DNA of 64,000 bases from Gamarada debralockiae (lineage: Eukaryota > Ascomycota > Leotiomycetes > Helotiales > Hyphodiscaceae), in NCBI GenBank assembly GCA_002803225.1, contig NXFV01001708.1, forward strand, positions 29,512 through 93,511, given 5' to 3'. The position numbers were made by a program, and so were the translations under genes. The notes below the pieces were generated by a model. The model had not been told where the DNA came from. It searched no databases and worked only from the letters and a program-made list of their open reading frames with translations. Positions 36,068-48,704 of this stretch are shown here, one piece after another; positions within the stretch are counted from its first letter, which is position 1, and each line of letters opens with the position of its first letter.

Positions 36068-37947
36068 ATGGCGTCCACCAGCACCGAGGCTGAAAATAAG
36101 ACCCCTGACACTTCCCCTCCTCCTGAACTCGAGAAGGCACCTGTCGCTGGCAAAAATGCTCCCATCAACCCAACCAACGCTGATGATAGCACTCTTGCGA
36201 TCCTTGAGCTAGTCAAGGCCCAAGATGCTCATCATCCAATTCACTGGCCTGCCTGGAAGAGATGGTCTATCATCACGGTCTACTGCTTCTTGCAGTTGTT
36301 TGTCACTATGACTTCAACCTCGTACAGTATGTCCCGCTCCGCAATCTAAGTTCCGTACCAAAATCTACTTCAATTGGAGTGCATAAGAAGTCGCGGGGTG
36401 TCCAAGAAGCCATAGAACCCCGCACGTCTCTGTACCACTTGCTTTGTTGAGCAAATACTGACTCCGGGGGTTTTACAGTCGGTATTGAATACTTGATTCA
36501 GGAGAAATGGGGCGGAAGCACGCAGGTTGTCACTCTCGGCCAGAGTTTGTTCATCGTCGGAACTGCGGTTGGGCCTGCCTTTATGGGACCTCTCTCGTAA
36601 GTTTTCGTGTCGCGTGGCACAAGGCTGGCCCAGAGCCTTGCTGATTTCCTCGAATAGGGACATTGGCGGTCGCAAGTGGGTCTACGTCGCAAGCATTGCT
36701 GCATACGCCATCTTGAATTTTGTGGGATATCCAGAGAGTTGAGAACCTTTGGGAAGAGCTGACCACTTGAATAGGGATGTGCCTATGCCCGAAATCTCCC
36801 GATGCTCATCATCTTCATGTTCCTCTGCGGTACCGCTGGATCCACGGCCCTTTCCAATGTCGCAGGAACGATCGCAGATCTCTTCGGTGATGTTGATGGT
36901 GCTGGACAGGCAATGGCTCTCTTCGTCATGAGTGCAAACATCGGGCCCAGTATTGGTTCTCCCGTCGGTGGTTGGGTCTCTGACAACGCAAGTCTCGGCA
37001 TCAAGTGGCTCTACCTGATCAACGTGATCATTGCCTTCGGATTTGCGGTTATTATGTGCTTCATCCCTGAGACGCTCCCAAGATTGGTCATTGCCAAGGT
37101 AGCCGCCCAATCCGAGATTGTCGACAACAACGAGATCGCCATTTTGAGAACCAAGGTCAATGTCTTGAAGGAGCTGAGATTCGTTGCAACCATGACTTTC
37201 CGCATCATGTTCACTGAGCCAATCGTACTGTGCCTTGGACTCTACAACGGATTCGCATATGGTATCCTCTTTTTGTACCTCGATGGCGTCTTCGATGTTT
37301 TCGTCGTCAACAACGGCCTTTCGTAAGTCCTCTTATCGTCTGAGTGTGGCTTGCACCCTAACAATGCCCAGAATCATCGGCGCAGATCTTACCTACCTCA
37401 ACTTCGTTGTTGGTGTTATCGTCATGTTCTTCTTCATCCCAGTGCAGACCTGGTTCTATGCTCGAGACCGAAAGATTCATGGCACCAACCGACCTGAGGC
37501 TCGTTTCATTACTTCACTCGTCACTGTCTGGTTGTTCCCAATCACACTCCTGTGGTTTGCGTTCACAAGCGACGGCAAGACTTCATACTGGTCCCCAGTT
37601 GTCGCAGGAGGGGTTCTCGGCTTCGCTGATCCGCTCCTGTGGTTGGCGATGCTGAACTACATCACTGGTAAGCTCTTTCCATTTAAAGAATTGACCGCAT
37701 GTACTAACCCGAGCCAGATTCCTATCCCAACGTAGCTGCCTCCGCAATTGCTGCTTTCCTAATCCCATCCTTCTTGCTCGCAGCAGGACTTGCCCATCTC
37801 GGTGTCCTGATGTTCGACAATATGTCAACGAAATGGGCCATGGCCACAATCGGGTTCGTCAGTTTGGGCCTGTGCGCGTTGATTTACTTCATCTTCTTCT
37901 TCGGGGCGAAGATCAGACAGCGCTCCAAGCTTGCGAAATCCTTTTAA
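36068..37947 (+). CDS. MFS transporter, DHA1/polyamine-type
   Basis: Six exons: 36068..36326, 36479..36596, 36658..36721, 36775..37322, 37372..37667 and 37718..37947; 504 aa. A hydrophilic N-terminus of ~65 residues precedes 12 predicted membrane spans (WSIITVYCFLQLFVTM, LGQSLFIVGTAVGPAF, MLIIFMFLCGTAGSTALSN, LNFVVGVIVMFFFIP, AAFLIPSFLLAAGLAHLG). The loop 2-3 motif A appears as GPLSDIGGRKWVYV and the motif C-like segment as MSANIGPSIGSPVGGW, both marks of drug:H+ antiporters of the plasma membrane. All five introns have regular GT..AG ends. The substrate could be polyamines, drugs or a metabolite; the sequence does not say. No adjacent biosynthetic cluster is seen. Confidence 0.9.
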
Positions 37948-38550
37948 TTTGCGAGCCGTGGCGAGCTTTGGGTAGGGTACCTGACTGGCCGGCTGTAATG
38001 TATAAAGATCAGGCGCACGGCAAATGTGCTCGGAGCTGTGCTTGACAGAGCCCTGGGATACGGAAGTATAGAGTTCTTCGTAGAACGACGAAATTCCAAT
38101 GCGAAACGAATTGAAAAGAGGAGGTCCCAGAAGATGACGAGATGTGGATTGGAACTTTGGACGAGTGAATTGGGATTGTGGATATGTGAGCCTCGGGATC
38201 AGCGAGGCATCGGCTTGCTCGTTTCAGCGCGGAATTTGAGATTCCAGACCCAACACGGAAAGTGGGCTGTGCCAATGTCTAGTCAGCCTTGCGTTGCCAA
38301 TGACATCGATGAAGGGGTATAGCCTTGCAGCAATTCCCTGCTATGAATGGGATTACCCCCACCTTGCAGTGTTCCTGTGGGAGCGGTGTGTCAGACAGGC
38401 CCGCCATCGGACATATACCCCGCAAAGAATAACAGTGGAGTAGAAGTATGCCCCTTAAATATATATATCGACCTCAAGTCTTCTTTTTGTTTAAGTCTCA
38501 TATTTTATTCGCCCTTCGTACCTAGCTATTGATCTCTAGCAAAGAAGTCA
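37948..38550. other. Intergenic before the GH2 relic
   Basis: Contains a TATA-like AT alternation at about 38455-38470, roughly 90 bases before the relic ATG, consistent with a former promoter. Nothing else seen. Confidence 0.4.
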
Positions 38551-41398
38551 AAATGCCTCATCAAAAGACCCTCCTCTTCAAAGGCTGGCACTTCAAACAA
38601 ACAACGACCCCATGCAAGTCAACAGCCTCCTCCTTTCCCCCTGTCGCTCAATTCCCCACAGTAGCACACATCAATCTCCTCTACCACAAGTTAATCCCAG
38701 ATCCCTACATCGATACCAATGAGCTCGACATCCTCCTAAGTAATAACTGGGGAGCAAAATATTACCCATTCGAGACTGTTTCGAGAGTAGGCGCACTTGA
38801 ACCATGTCTTGGGAGCAAATCCTCTAGAAATATTTCGAATGAAAAACTTGCTGGCTCCTAGGTTATGTAGTGGGTCAACGACGTGGATTGGACGTACCAA
38901 ACAAATCCATTCTCTCCGTCTCTTTCCCTCTGCAACATCACGTGCAATACTTGTCTTCGATGGCCTCGATACCATCGTATCAGTGTATCTCAATGAGAAG
39001 CTGATATGGGAGAGTGAGGACATGCATATTGAGCATAGGGTCGATGTTACGGATTTGCTGACGGGGAGGGGAGAAGAGAGTACGCTGGAGTTAAGGTTTA
39101 GGAATGCGCCGGAGTATGCGAAGAAAGAGATGAAAAGGATTGGGTATAAGGGGAATGGACTGATGTGCATTTTAATGAGCCGGAGAGGCTGTTTGTTAGA
39201 AAAGCGCAGTATCATTGGGGATGGGATTGGTGAGTATTTCTTCTTGCTTTATATCTTGAGAGAAAGGTCCTTATTACTATATCGTTCGAGAGAATCAAAT
39301 TGCTGGTTTGTGGGCATTTTAGGGGCCCTGCTGTAAATACTTGTGGCCCATGGAAGGAGATTTGGATGGAGACTTTTGAGGAGAGGATTGATGACTTTAT
39401 TGTCAGGCAAGAGGTAGCTGCAGATATGGGGAGTGTCAAAATCAGCCTGACGGGTACTGTGGAGGGTGGAAAAGTCGTTCTTGAGATCGCAGATCCAGAG
39501 GGAAAGAGAGTTGTCAAGCACGAAGTCTCTGTTATGGAAAGGGCATATTTTCCACAATCCTCACACTCGACAAAAACCTCCAACTCTGGTAGCCATTCAC
39601 ATACGGCTCCCAACCTCTCTACACCATCACAGCCAGTATTCCCTGCAACACTCCATCTCCCAGAAACTCGGCCTCCGTCGTCTCCGTCTCCTCCAGCATC
39701 CTCTCAAGAACGAACCCGGGACATCTTTCCTCATCGAGATCAACAACACATCCTATCTTCACGGGCGGTTCTTGCTGGATCCCGGGTGATTTAATGCTCC
39801 CCCGCATGGATCGCAAGCGGAACGAAGACTGGCTCCAGCTTGCGAAGTTTGAGAATCAAGCCATGATCCGAGTCTGGAGTGGTGAGTCTGACATATTCTA
39901 TGAGATTTGTGATCGAGAAGGGATATTAGTGTCGCAGGATTTTCTGTTTGCTTGTGAAAATTATCCAGCTTCGGATGATTTCATCGAGAAGATCAAGGTT
40001 GAAGCTACACAGCAGGTTAAGAGGGTTGGATACCATGCAAGTTTGGCCATCTAGGCTGGCAATAATGAAGATGATATGTTGGCCGAGAAGTAGGGATGGG
40101 AATATGATATTGATGATCAGAAAGGTCCTTGGGACAAAACGAACTTCCCCGCAAGGGAGATCTAGGAGAGGATTTTGCCGAAGATATGTGAGGAGTCGGC
40201 TGGTGACGCGCCATATTGGAGATCGAGTCCTTATGGTGGGAAGTTCTCAAATAATACTACGGTGGGAGATACTCACATCTGGGATGGTAAATCCCTCTGC
40301 CTCTCCATGCTTTCACAGTTGGAAGCCACTAACCAATTACTATAGTATAGCACGGCAAAATGTCCCCCTACCAAGACTACAAAGCCTACACCTCCCTCTT
40401 CGTCTCCGAATTCGGCTCCCAATCCGCCCCCGACCTGCGTACCCTCCACAAAGCCATAACCAACCCCTCCGAACGACACTGGCAATCTCTAACCTTCGAC
40501 GCGTACGATAAAGGACCGGGCCACCAACGTCGCTACGGCATGTATTCCGACGAGAACTTCCGCTTCAAGATGAGCTCCCTATCCTCTTTCGTCTATTCGA
40601 CACAGTTTCTGCAAGCGGAGACTATGAGTTACGCATATAATCATTGGAGGAGAGAGTTCCACGGGCCAGGAGAGGAGAATTGCTCGGGGATATTGGTTTG
40701 GCAACTTAATGATATTTGGTCTGTGACTAGTTGGGCATTGGTTGATATCGATTTTCATCGCAAGCCGAGCTTCTTTATTACGAAGAGGGCGCTGGCGAAG
40801 GTTGTGGTGGGTACGGAGAGGGTTGTTACTAAGGGTGTGCATTATATGACCCGGAGTACATGCCCCAGGAGGGTGTCTGGAGATTTGGGCCGTGAATGGA
40901 TATGTCAACGAACCTGATCTGTGCTAAAACTCTCAGCTTTCGATATTAAGAGTGGAAAGGAGGTTTGAGTTACCCGAGAAGGAACTGGGGAGAAAGTTGA
41001 AATTGAAAGGGAATCAGACGGCCGAGATTACGAAAATCGACGTCCCGACTCCGGAGTAGACTATTATCGTGGCATATATTGATGATGCAAAGTCAGGAAA
41101 AGGTTGGCGGAAGTGGATTAGTTGGCCGGAACCGCTCAAGTGTGTGCGGTTCAAGAAGAACTTAAAGGTCGAAGCAAAGGCTGAAGGAGCTGCTGTTGTG
41201 GCGACAAGCAATAGCCCAGTGAAGGGGGTGGTGGTCTCGGTGCCGATCGAAGAGGGAGGTAGTGCGGTTTTCGGCGATAATTTCGTGGATGTTGTTCCAG
41301 GAGAGGAAATCAGGATTGGCGTTCAGGGATTAGAAGGGGGGAAGATCCATACGAGATTCTTGTTTTATTGGGAGTATGAGAAAGGGGTTGAACTATAA
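38551..41398 (+). pseudogene. GH2 beta-mannosidase-like gene, decayed
   Basis: Homology can be followed from MPHQKTLLFKGWHFKQ through LPDP/IDTNELD, AILVFDGLDTIVSVYLNEKL, IEHRVDVTDLL, PERLFVRKAQYHWGWDW, GPAVNTCGPWKEIWME, PIFTGGSCWIP, NQAMIRVWSG and on to a C-terminal beta-sandwich ending FLFYWEYEKGVEL. The family acid/base motif survives as AGNNE near 40050 and the nucleophile motif as SEFGS near 40415. The reading frame is broken by shifts near 38735, 38870, 39160 and 39545, and by in-frame stops including TAG before AGNNE (about 40052; TGG to TAG would explain it), TAG in the ARE-I segment near 40162 and TAG near 41058. Fungal GH2 beta-mannosidases (type B) are intracellular enzymes trimming short mannooligosaccharides. 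This locus cannot encode one. Confidence 0.85.
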
Positions 41399-42198
41399 TC
41401 GAAGGTGTAGTCTCACTAAGCTAACAAGACTACCTCACCTGAAATTAATTACTACTCCGTCAGAGAATATGAACTGTAGGGATATCAGACATAACTCTCC
41501 CTGTCCATGATTGGTCGTACATGCAAACTGCAGTTGGTGAGCCTAGAGTCAAAGTTAACGTGCTCGGCCTTCTAGTCTTTAGACACACTCCCTGAAATTT
41601 TCCGAATGATGTCTCTGGTTAATTAATCAATAGACTAAAGGTCCAATCCCGATCGTTGGGACAGTTGTTTCTGAACTGATCATTGATTGGAAAGAATAGT
41701 CGACAACGATGAAGGAAACGTTAACGATATAGAGGCATCGACAACGATAAAGTAATAGATAATAAAATCAAAGGAAGACAGCGATGAAGAACCCTGAATT
41801 AATTGAAGGATTTGAGTGAAAGTCATCCTGATCTCAAGATCAGCGAAAGGAAGAGGCTGTCAGGCTCGTTGTAGTGTACCCAGCAGTGGGTCCATCTATG
41901 CCGTGACTTTCCCTAGATATTTTCCGTTGACAATTCGGTTCAACATATCCAATACACTGTCCTTACATACACCAATCATATGGCTGGGCATGACTTTTCG
42001 TTTTTCTGTTAATATGAGTGGCAGGCGTCGCGCTGCGCGCTCCCTTTCTGAGAACGCCAGAGAATGTACGAAATAATAATGGTTAAACACTTGCTAAGTG
42101 TCTAGAAAACGTTAATCTGAGTGCCCAATTTCACCCCGGACTCGGTATGTTCTCTAACAGATAGACTTTAAGATCTTCTACCCATTTCCGCTACTTAT
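41399..42198. other. Intergenic between convergent GH2 relic and NACHT gene
   Basis: AT-rich sequence with short ACGATAAAG/ACGATGAAGG repeats near 41700-41790. No gene recognised. Confidence 0.4.
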
Positions 42199-45100
42199 CT
42201 AAGCTTTTGTAACATCATATATAAAGGCCTCTTGTCCAAAATTCGCTCGAATATGGGCACCACGGCTACTCACACCTACCGCTGGATAAAGTTTACCTGC
42301 GATGTCCTCAAATGCAACCCCTAAGAGATTCAAGTGAGCTTTTATTTAGTAGATAGGAGGAGATGTCTATACTTACCTAGAGAAGTTCCATTCTTAGTAA
42401 AAAAAATATCACCCTTTAAACAAACATTGCACCCAATTATGTCACCTGTTTCGAAAGTACTACCGTAGCGAGTTCCCGCGCCGCAGGCGTATTTGTCACC
42501 ATCATCTCCATGGTAACCCCACGATGCAGACGTCCATCCAGGAAAGCAACCGAGGGGCGTATATATACTACATAGCCCTAACCCAATCTCGCTGTTCACT
42601 ATAAGTTATCTATACGCCAAAGAGTATTAAATTCAACATACCCCGTGTCACCGCTATTTAGGATTTCTATTTCAAAGTAGAAGCTACCGGTTTGAAGAGG
42701 GACTGGATGATTTGCCAGAATTAGCGCCTCTAAAGGTTCTCCGGTTCCCGTATCATCTGTATATTTCATAAAAATAGACGCGTTAGTAAGGACATAGAAT
42801 TTAAATTGTAAGATGCGGATGTTTGACTTACCCCTATATCGAACACATATCAAATTCTCATCCAACTCTAAGTTGGGAGACTTATTGATCTTGCTCCACG
42901 AGTTTGGCGGAATCATATTAACATTTGACAGTAAATCCCTATCTCCTCCGTTTGATAAGAGCAAGTCCAGAATCCGGCCTTGTTCAAACCATGACGCACA
43001 TAATAACGGCGTCCATCCATGCTCATCTGCCCTATTTGGATTCGCACCTAGGCATATCAATTGTTCCACTACAGCCATGTGACCCTTGATACATCCAAGT
43101 TGTAATGAATCTTCGAAGACATCAAATAGAGTATCCGGATTCGTCTCTTTCGTAGTCAGCAGCTGTATCAGAATGTTATAGCCGTTGTAGGCAGCCGCCT
43201 GCAATATAGAACGATACTCTGTGTCCTGAGTATTGACAGTAGCTCCAGTCTCTAGTAACAGCCGCGCAACCATCTCGTGCCCGTTCTGTACTGCCCATGA
43301 CACCGGCGTCTGGCCGGTAGTGTCCTTTGAGTTAGTGTCAATGCCGTTCTTCGCGAGCAGCAGCTTAACGACGGCCTCTTGCCCCCCCTCTGCGGCCCAC
43401 GACAGCAGCGTTCGACCATTGTTATCCTTCGAGTTATAGTCGACGCCGTCTTTGCCAAGAAGCAGCTTCACCACTGCCTCGTGCCCCTCCTCTGCGGCCC
43501 ACGACAGCGGCGCTTGACCATCGTTGTCCTTCGAGTTAAAGTCGACGCCGTCCTTGCCAAGAAGCAGCTTCACCACTGCCTCGTGCCCCTTAAATGCGGC
43601 CAGCGACAGCGGCGTTTGACCACCGTTGTCCTTCGAGTTAAAGTCGACGCCGCCCTTGCCAAGAAGCAGCTTAACGACCGCCTCGTTACCATTCTCTGCG
43701 GCCCACGACAGCGGCGTTCGACCGTCGTTGTCCTTGGAGTCTGGGTCATATCTATTGAGTAAACTTATCATTGCCTCCCTTAGTCCGAAATATGCCGCAA
43801 CATGCACTCCAGTCATGTGCCTTGGAACCTGCTGACTATAATCCCGGGGCCAGGATGTCTTTGAGGCAAACATTGCCTGAGTGCAAGCAGACAACTTGGT
43901 TTCGCTCTCAAGGAAGCTTATAATCAACTGTTCTGTTGCTATCCAAGCTCCACGAGCATGGTGTCCCCAATATCGGGCCGCGTAGTCATAAAGTGGATTC
44001 TCCCATAGTCGTGTGTCAAACTCTTTATCTGTCATACAGAATCCAGTGTCAAAGGCATTGAATGAGAGATAGGTAACGGAAGTCTTTATAATATCTATCT
44101 CTGCGTCTGGAAACCAACATTTCTGCGTTCGCTCGAAGTATTCTTGGGTCGTATAGTGAACTAAACGGATGATGTTGCTTTCTTTATCGACTGTAACTAA
44201 TCCAGCGCATACGGAGAGAATGTCTTCAATTTGTGGGATATTGTCTTTGTCAAGTTCGGGTTCGCTACCTTTTACTGCAAGCGCGTGTTGAAGCTCAGAT
44301 ATAGTGAGTGGTCTCTTTGTGCAAGTGATCCACGACAGAACCTGCTTAGCAAGTTCCTTCAAGCCTAGCTTCTGTCCATTAATTCTCTCCATAGCCTGCT
44401 CGTATGCAAGGGCTAGCACTTGGACCTTCTTATCTTCACCTGATCTTGGACTTTGCTTCCGGAAATCTGTCAATGCACTTCTGATAGCTGTTGGTGTCCG
44501 CTTGTCATCAAGCGAACCAAGATAGATCTGCGCCAAAAGAAACCTGCAAGATGGTCAGTACGTATGCATCCTACATCAAATGGAAACATACATGCCATCG
44601 ACGGCTTCTGAGATTCTCGTCTTAATCTCTCCTTGTAACTGCTGGTTCCGCTGAACGAAATGTGGGAGTTGCTCCATGTGACCTTCCAAGTATCTCTCCA
44701 CATCTTCGCCACTTGCACGAATCTCCAATACTACATTGCCATTAAACCGATCTACAATCTCCGGAATAAACCTAGAAGTTGCCAAGATGTTCGTTCCGTG
44801 CCTTTCCTGAAGATTAAAGAGCTCCGACAGCAACCTTGTCCGGCAGCGGTTGGTTTCTTGACATTCATCAAGTGCATCGATGATTATAAAGGTTCTCGAA
44901 TACGATCTGGCCACGCAATGAAAGGCTCTCGAGATTTCGTCCGATGATGGTCGCGTCCGTTTCTCTTTGTGTCGATCATAAAGATCTTGCACGCTCCTTG
45001 GCAAAGAAGACTGGGCCTGAGCTAGTTGTTTTAGCAGACTTGCTAGCAAGTCGTTGATCTTCTGCTCGTCTTGCCGCCGGAAATTGCAGTAGATGTATGC

Positions 45101-46059
45101 AATGCCAATAGTTAGGTCGTCGAAAACCCGAGTAGTAAGGTCGTTAACAACGATTGCGGTGAGGATTGACTTTCCTGCTCCAGGAATACCTGGACAGAAT
45201 AATGTTTGATGGCTATTCATTAACCACAGCTGGAACTCATCCGAGTCTAGAAGCCATTGTCCTGTTCCTGCCTGTCGCCGACTAATAAAGTCGCACTGTT
45301 GAGGAGCATAGTCGATCGGGGTAAGCCAATCAAGAATTGCTTGATGCTCTCCACGATACTGGCACTCTTCTTGTTCTTTTCTCACTCTCTTGACCTCTTT
45401 GTAAGTTGTGTCTCCGTTATCGTGCAGTCTTTTTAGACTGTTTGCAATTCCCCCCTGCCAGTTACAGGCTTGTTGGAAATATTTGTTTTGCCCTTTGTTC
45501 AGTTCGTCTAGCTTCGTCTCATTATTCTTAATGATGTCATGAATATCTCGAAGGTCTTCTGCTACGTTACGGATATATTGCTCTACTCCTAGCAGAATCG
45601 TCCTTGCCAACAGTCAATCAGAAATAGATAGAGAGTATATAGAGCGGAAACTCACTGTTGGTCAGCATGTAAAGTTAGCATAAATAGCTCTTTTGCTCCA
45701 TCTAAAGCCTTCAGCGATATCTTTAGCTTGCAGTCGAACTTCGGTCTTATAAAGTGCTTTCCAATGACCCCGCTTCTTTCCATAACTTCTTCGATGATAT
45801 TCAGCGCTTCTTCGCAGCGTCCAAGTGCAGGTTTGAGGTATTCGAGGCTGCTGAGTCGCGCTTCATCGTCTTCATGGATCTCTAGGTGTGTTTGGAAGGT
45901 TTTCGCCGCTCCATTAAACCCATATAGAGCAGTTGTCAAAGAGGTCAGGTCAGAAGAGCTGGATTCAGAAGAGCCCAGTAATTTTCTGGATAACTTCAGA
46001 CATGATCCGGCAAGTTGAATCACAGCGATGACGCTGGCCGCAAGACTGAGTCCGTCCAT
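42199..46059 (-). CDS. STAND NLR-like receptor: Helo-like N-domain, NACHT, ankyrin, SPRY
   Basis: Exons 46059..45656, 45602..44592, 44543..42832, 42756..42642, 42591..42377 and 42320..42199 give an intact 1192-aa frame. The N-terminus [18 protein letters not shown] is typical of the fungal STAND N-terminal (Helo-like) helical domain. NACHT follows with P-loop PGIPGAGKS (residues ~272-280) and Walker [10 protein letters not shown] (~370). A winged-helix-like arm ([26 protein letters not shown]) leads to ankyrin repeats of exact 34-residue period at ~745-915, then a SPRY domain ([57 protein letters not shown]). Intron signals are strong (TACTAAC branch in the third). Such proteins act as ligand-triggered switches in fungal allorecognition or immunity, with repeats sensing and the N-domain signalling. 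The ligand is unknown. Confidence 0.9.
43319..43726 (-). repeat. Four near-identical 102-bp ankyrin repeats
   Basis: Four consecutive 34-codon units (beginning [32 protein letters not shown]) share long identical DNA stretches such as GGCCGCAGAG-type and GTGGTGAAGCTGCTTCTTGG segments. A fifth diverged unit (TGQTPVSW) follows on the 3' side. This is the high-internal-conservation pattern known from fungal NLR sensors. Confidence 0.85.
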
Positions 46060-47229
46060 CTTTCGACAGCGCTAGCTAGCTCTAGTGTCGACGGGGAGAT
46101 AGCAAATGGAGTTGTTTAAAGCACCGTTGTATTCGCGGTACGTATTTTCAGCAGCGGTAGATCTGTGAGTTTCTTCACGCCACTTGAGAATAAAGATTAA
46201 GGAAAATAGGGAGTAGAAGAAATTCGCATTGTGGGACTCGAAAACATGATGTCTGTATTCCGCTTTGCGAGGCTCAGATAGGCGGGGCGTTAGATACTTT
46301 TATCACAGCCACAGCCACATTAGCCACGTCGACTTGCTGAAGACAACAGTTCGCGCCGGGAAAATTTTACATATGTCAGCACAGAGCAAGCAATATAAAT
46401 GTGATATAAGTGCGAGTGTCCGGCGTCATTTAGTGCGGTCTCCCTCAAAACTGTCAAATTTACATGTTTCAAATTAGTATTGCTGGAGTAAAGCAGATTC
46501 TAAACTTGTTTGTCGGAGTATCACGTGGCGCTGCCATCACGTTACTGTAGAGAATGTGACGCGACTGGAGCCTATGATACTCCTGATTGCAATGCCAAGC
46601 ACTAGAAAGCGAAATTCTGCTAACTAACCACGATTGCTCAGCGCCTTACATGGTGTTCCGCGGTCGTATTGGATGAATCTTATCAATGAAAGAGCCTGAT
46701 ATGCTATTCCCCACTGCATCTCGAATACATGCTGTGGAAATGGCGAGGTTTGCGAGCAAGTGCTGCAGCTCACGGGAAGGCTGGCGTTGTGTCACTCGAG
46801 GTCGTATATCCCCCAATCATCGGGGATGTATCTCTGTTTCGTCTATCTCTTCTTGGCGTGTACTCTACCCATATATCTAGCCTTAGCCTTGATAAGTTTC
46901 AGGATTCTTTGTTTCTGAATAACTAATAAAATTCAAAATCGATGATAAATGGCCGTTCCTGCCTTCCAGTACGACGGACATTATATCTCATGAAGAGCAG
47001 AATAGTTGACTTGAGCATTGAAATCAACCAAATATCGTAAAGGTTGAATGGAAACCCAGTTCTAGAAGGGTTTCCCCAGGAGGCGAGATTTGGATCGAAA
47101 TGTGCTCAATATGTATGAGCACCCCCTGAAGATGGACATTACCGAATATTGGTTGATAGACCACGGTATGCTTTGAAACTTTCAAATCAAGCCAGCAATT
47201 CACACACGAGAGCTTACAAAATATCTCAT
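46060..47229. other. Intergenic upstream of the NACHT-ankyrin-SPRY gene
   Basis: Promoter side of the NACHT gene and upstream flank of a pseudogene. No protein-like frame recognised. Confidence 0.4.
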
Positions 47230-48640
47230 AGTAAACGTGGCCCAACACCCCACATTCAAAGTCTTCAAAGACCCCTGGCTCCCCTCGGGCATATCTGACC
47301 CGCAACATTCCACCAGATCCTCTCCAACGTCGCCCTAAGCATCTCCATCGTCCGTGGTTAAGGCGTCATGCTCGATAATCCCATTGCTGTGGCGGACAAC
47401 TCACTTGCGGTGAGGACTGTGAATAACAGGCTTTCGCATCCTGTGGATGGAATCAGTGATGGGACGATGACTAGTCTGTTTGGGTTGACTTGCCATAGTG
47501 TAAGTGAGGAGCTTTTTTGAAATTGAGTGTGTTTAAAAGTCAAAATGAAAAGAAACGAATAGCAAGCTGATTAGAAATAGGCGACCAAGAAAGACTACAA
47601 GACCTAGGCCATCCACCTCGAAGGCCTGCGAACTATAATTGAATTGAGGAGGTATACACGCACTGCCCAACAAACCCAAACTACGGCTCCTAATCCTCTG
47701 GGTAGAAGTAGCCGGCGCCTGCAGTTAAGTCGTTTGGGGAGTAGAAGACCTCCCCTCCTGGGCTATTTGAATCAGGCCTCAGGAGGATAATCTTTCAACC
47801 CGAATGATCACTGACTCCTCGATCTTCCACACAAAGGACATAGCCCTCCGTTTCCCGCTTCCAATCCATCTCCTCCCTATCGCCTCATCCACAGCCCAAT
47901 CCCAGCTCCCAAGCCTACGCATCCCCACCCTCGCACTCTGGAAATGCATGTTCTCATCCCTCGTAGCACTAAGATCCATCTTCGACGACGTAAGTATCAT
48001 CATCACGTTATCCCGCTCGCCAGTCGCCAAGAAAGACGCAGGACATTTCAACTTACTCTGGATCACGCCCCTAATCCACTGTCTCCTATCCCTATCCTCA
48101 CCCTCCTCAAACTCTTCAGAAGACCAGGACGTCTTGGGCGTGATGCAAGAAGCTTTCCGTCTCGGCATAATTCTCTTCTTCGCTGTGGTTAGGCGGAAGT
48201 CGGGGATCTAGGCGTGCCTCCTGAGGTGCAAAGTAAGAAACTTAGAGTAGTGTTGTCGAGACCGGGATGGTCGAGATGGTCGTTTTTTGAGCTGCTTATT
48301 CGTGGATACTGTTTTTTGGTGCGTTGGAGAGTGAGAGGGAGGATAGGGGATGGTTTTGTTCTAACATGGTGCTTGCGGCGAGTAATTTGGGGATTCTGGA
48401 GTGGAAGGGGGTGGTTGGAGCTGTGGCAGGGTTTTTGTAGATTGGGGATGTTTTTGAGGGGAGGATTAGGGAGTTGGGGGGTTTGATTTTGATGGAATGT
48501 TGGGTAAGGGGCTGTATGAGGGTTTGAGGAGCGGAATGGATAGATGGGATAGATGGAGTTTAGTAGTTTGTTCAATATTATTCAGCGACTTGCTGATGGG
48601 AGTAGAGCTTGTGTGATTGATACAAGAAGAAGCGTTAGTA
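47230..48640 (+). pseudogene. Relic of a fungal transcription-factor-domain-like gene
   Basis: Fragments in changing plus-strand frames line up in the order expected for the C-terminal regulatory domain of fungal-specific transcription-factor-like proteins (Fungal_trans_2 type, from memory): HPTFKVFKDPWLPSGISDP (47248 on), then LDNPIAVADNSLAVRTVN and GISDGTMTSLFGLTCHS (to 47500, followed by GTAAGT), then AIHLEGLRTIIELRR (~47610), LRLLILWVEVAGA in a shifted frame (~47680), LPSLRIPTLALWKCMFSSL and FNLLWITPLIHCLLS (~47910-48110), and SSEDQDVLGVMQEAFRLGI. Frameshifts and stops separate them. No DNA-binding zinc cluster was found. The intact family may be regulators or related proteins; this copy is dead. 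Confidence 0.6.
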
Positions 48641-48704
48641 AAGTGAAACTCCAGAAATCCTTCCAGTATACCTTCGCAACTACGTTCGTCCTCCATCACA
48701 GCGC

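Noticed and set aside
47779..48168. Minus-strand 129-codon frame (and 48189-48575)
   Set aside because: They are antisense to the transcription-factor-like relic, whose plus-strand fragments match a family pattern better.
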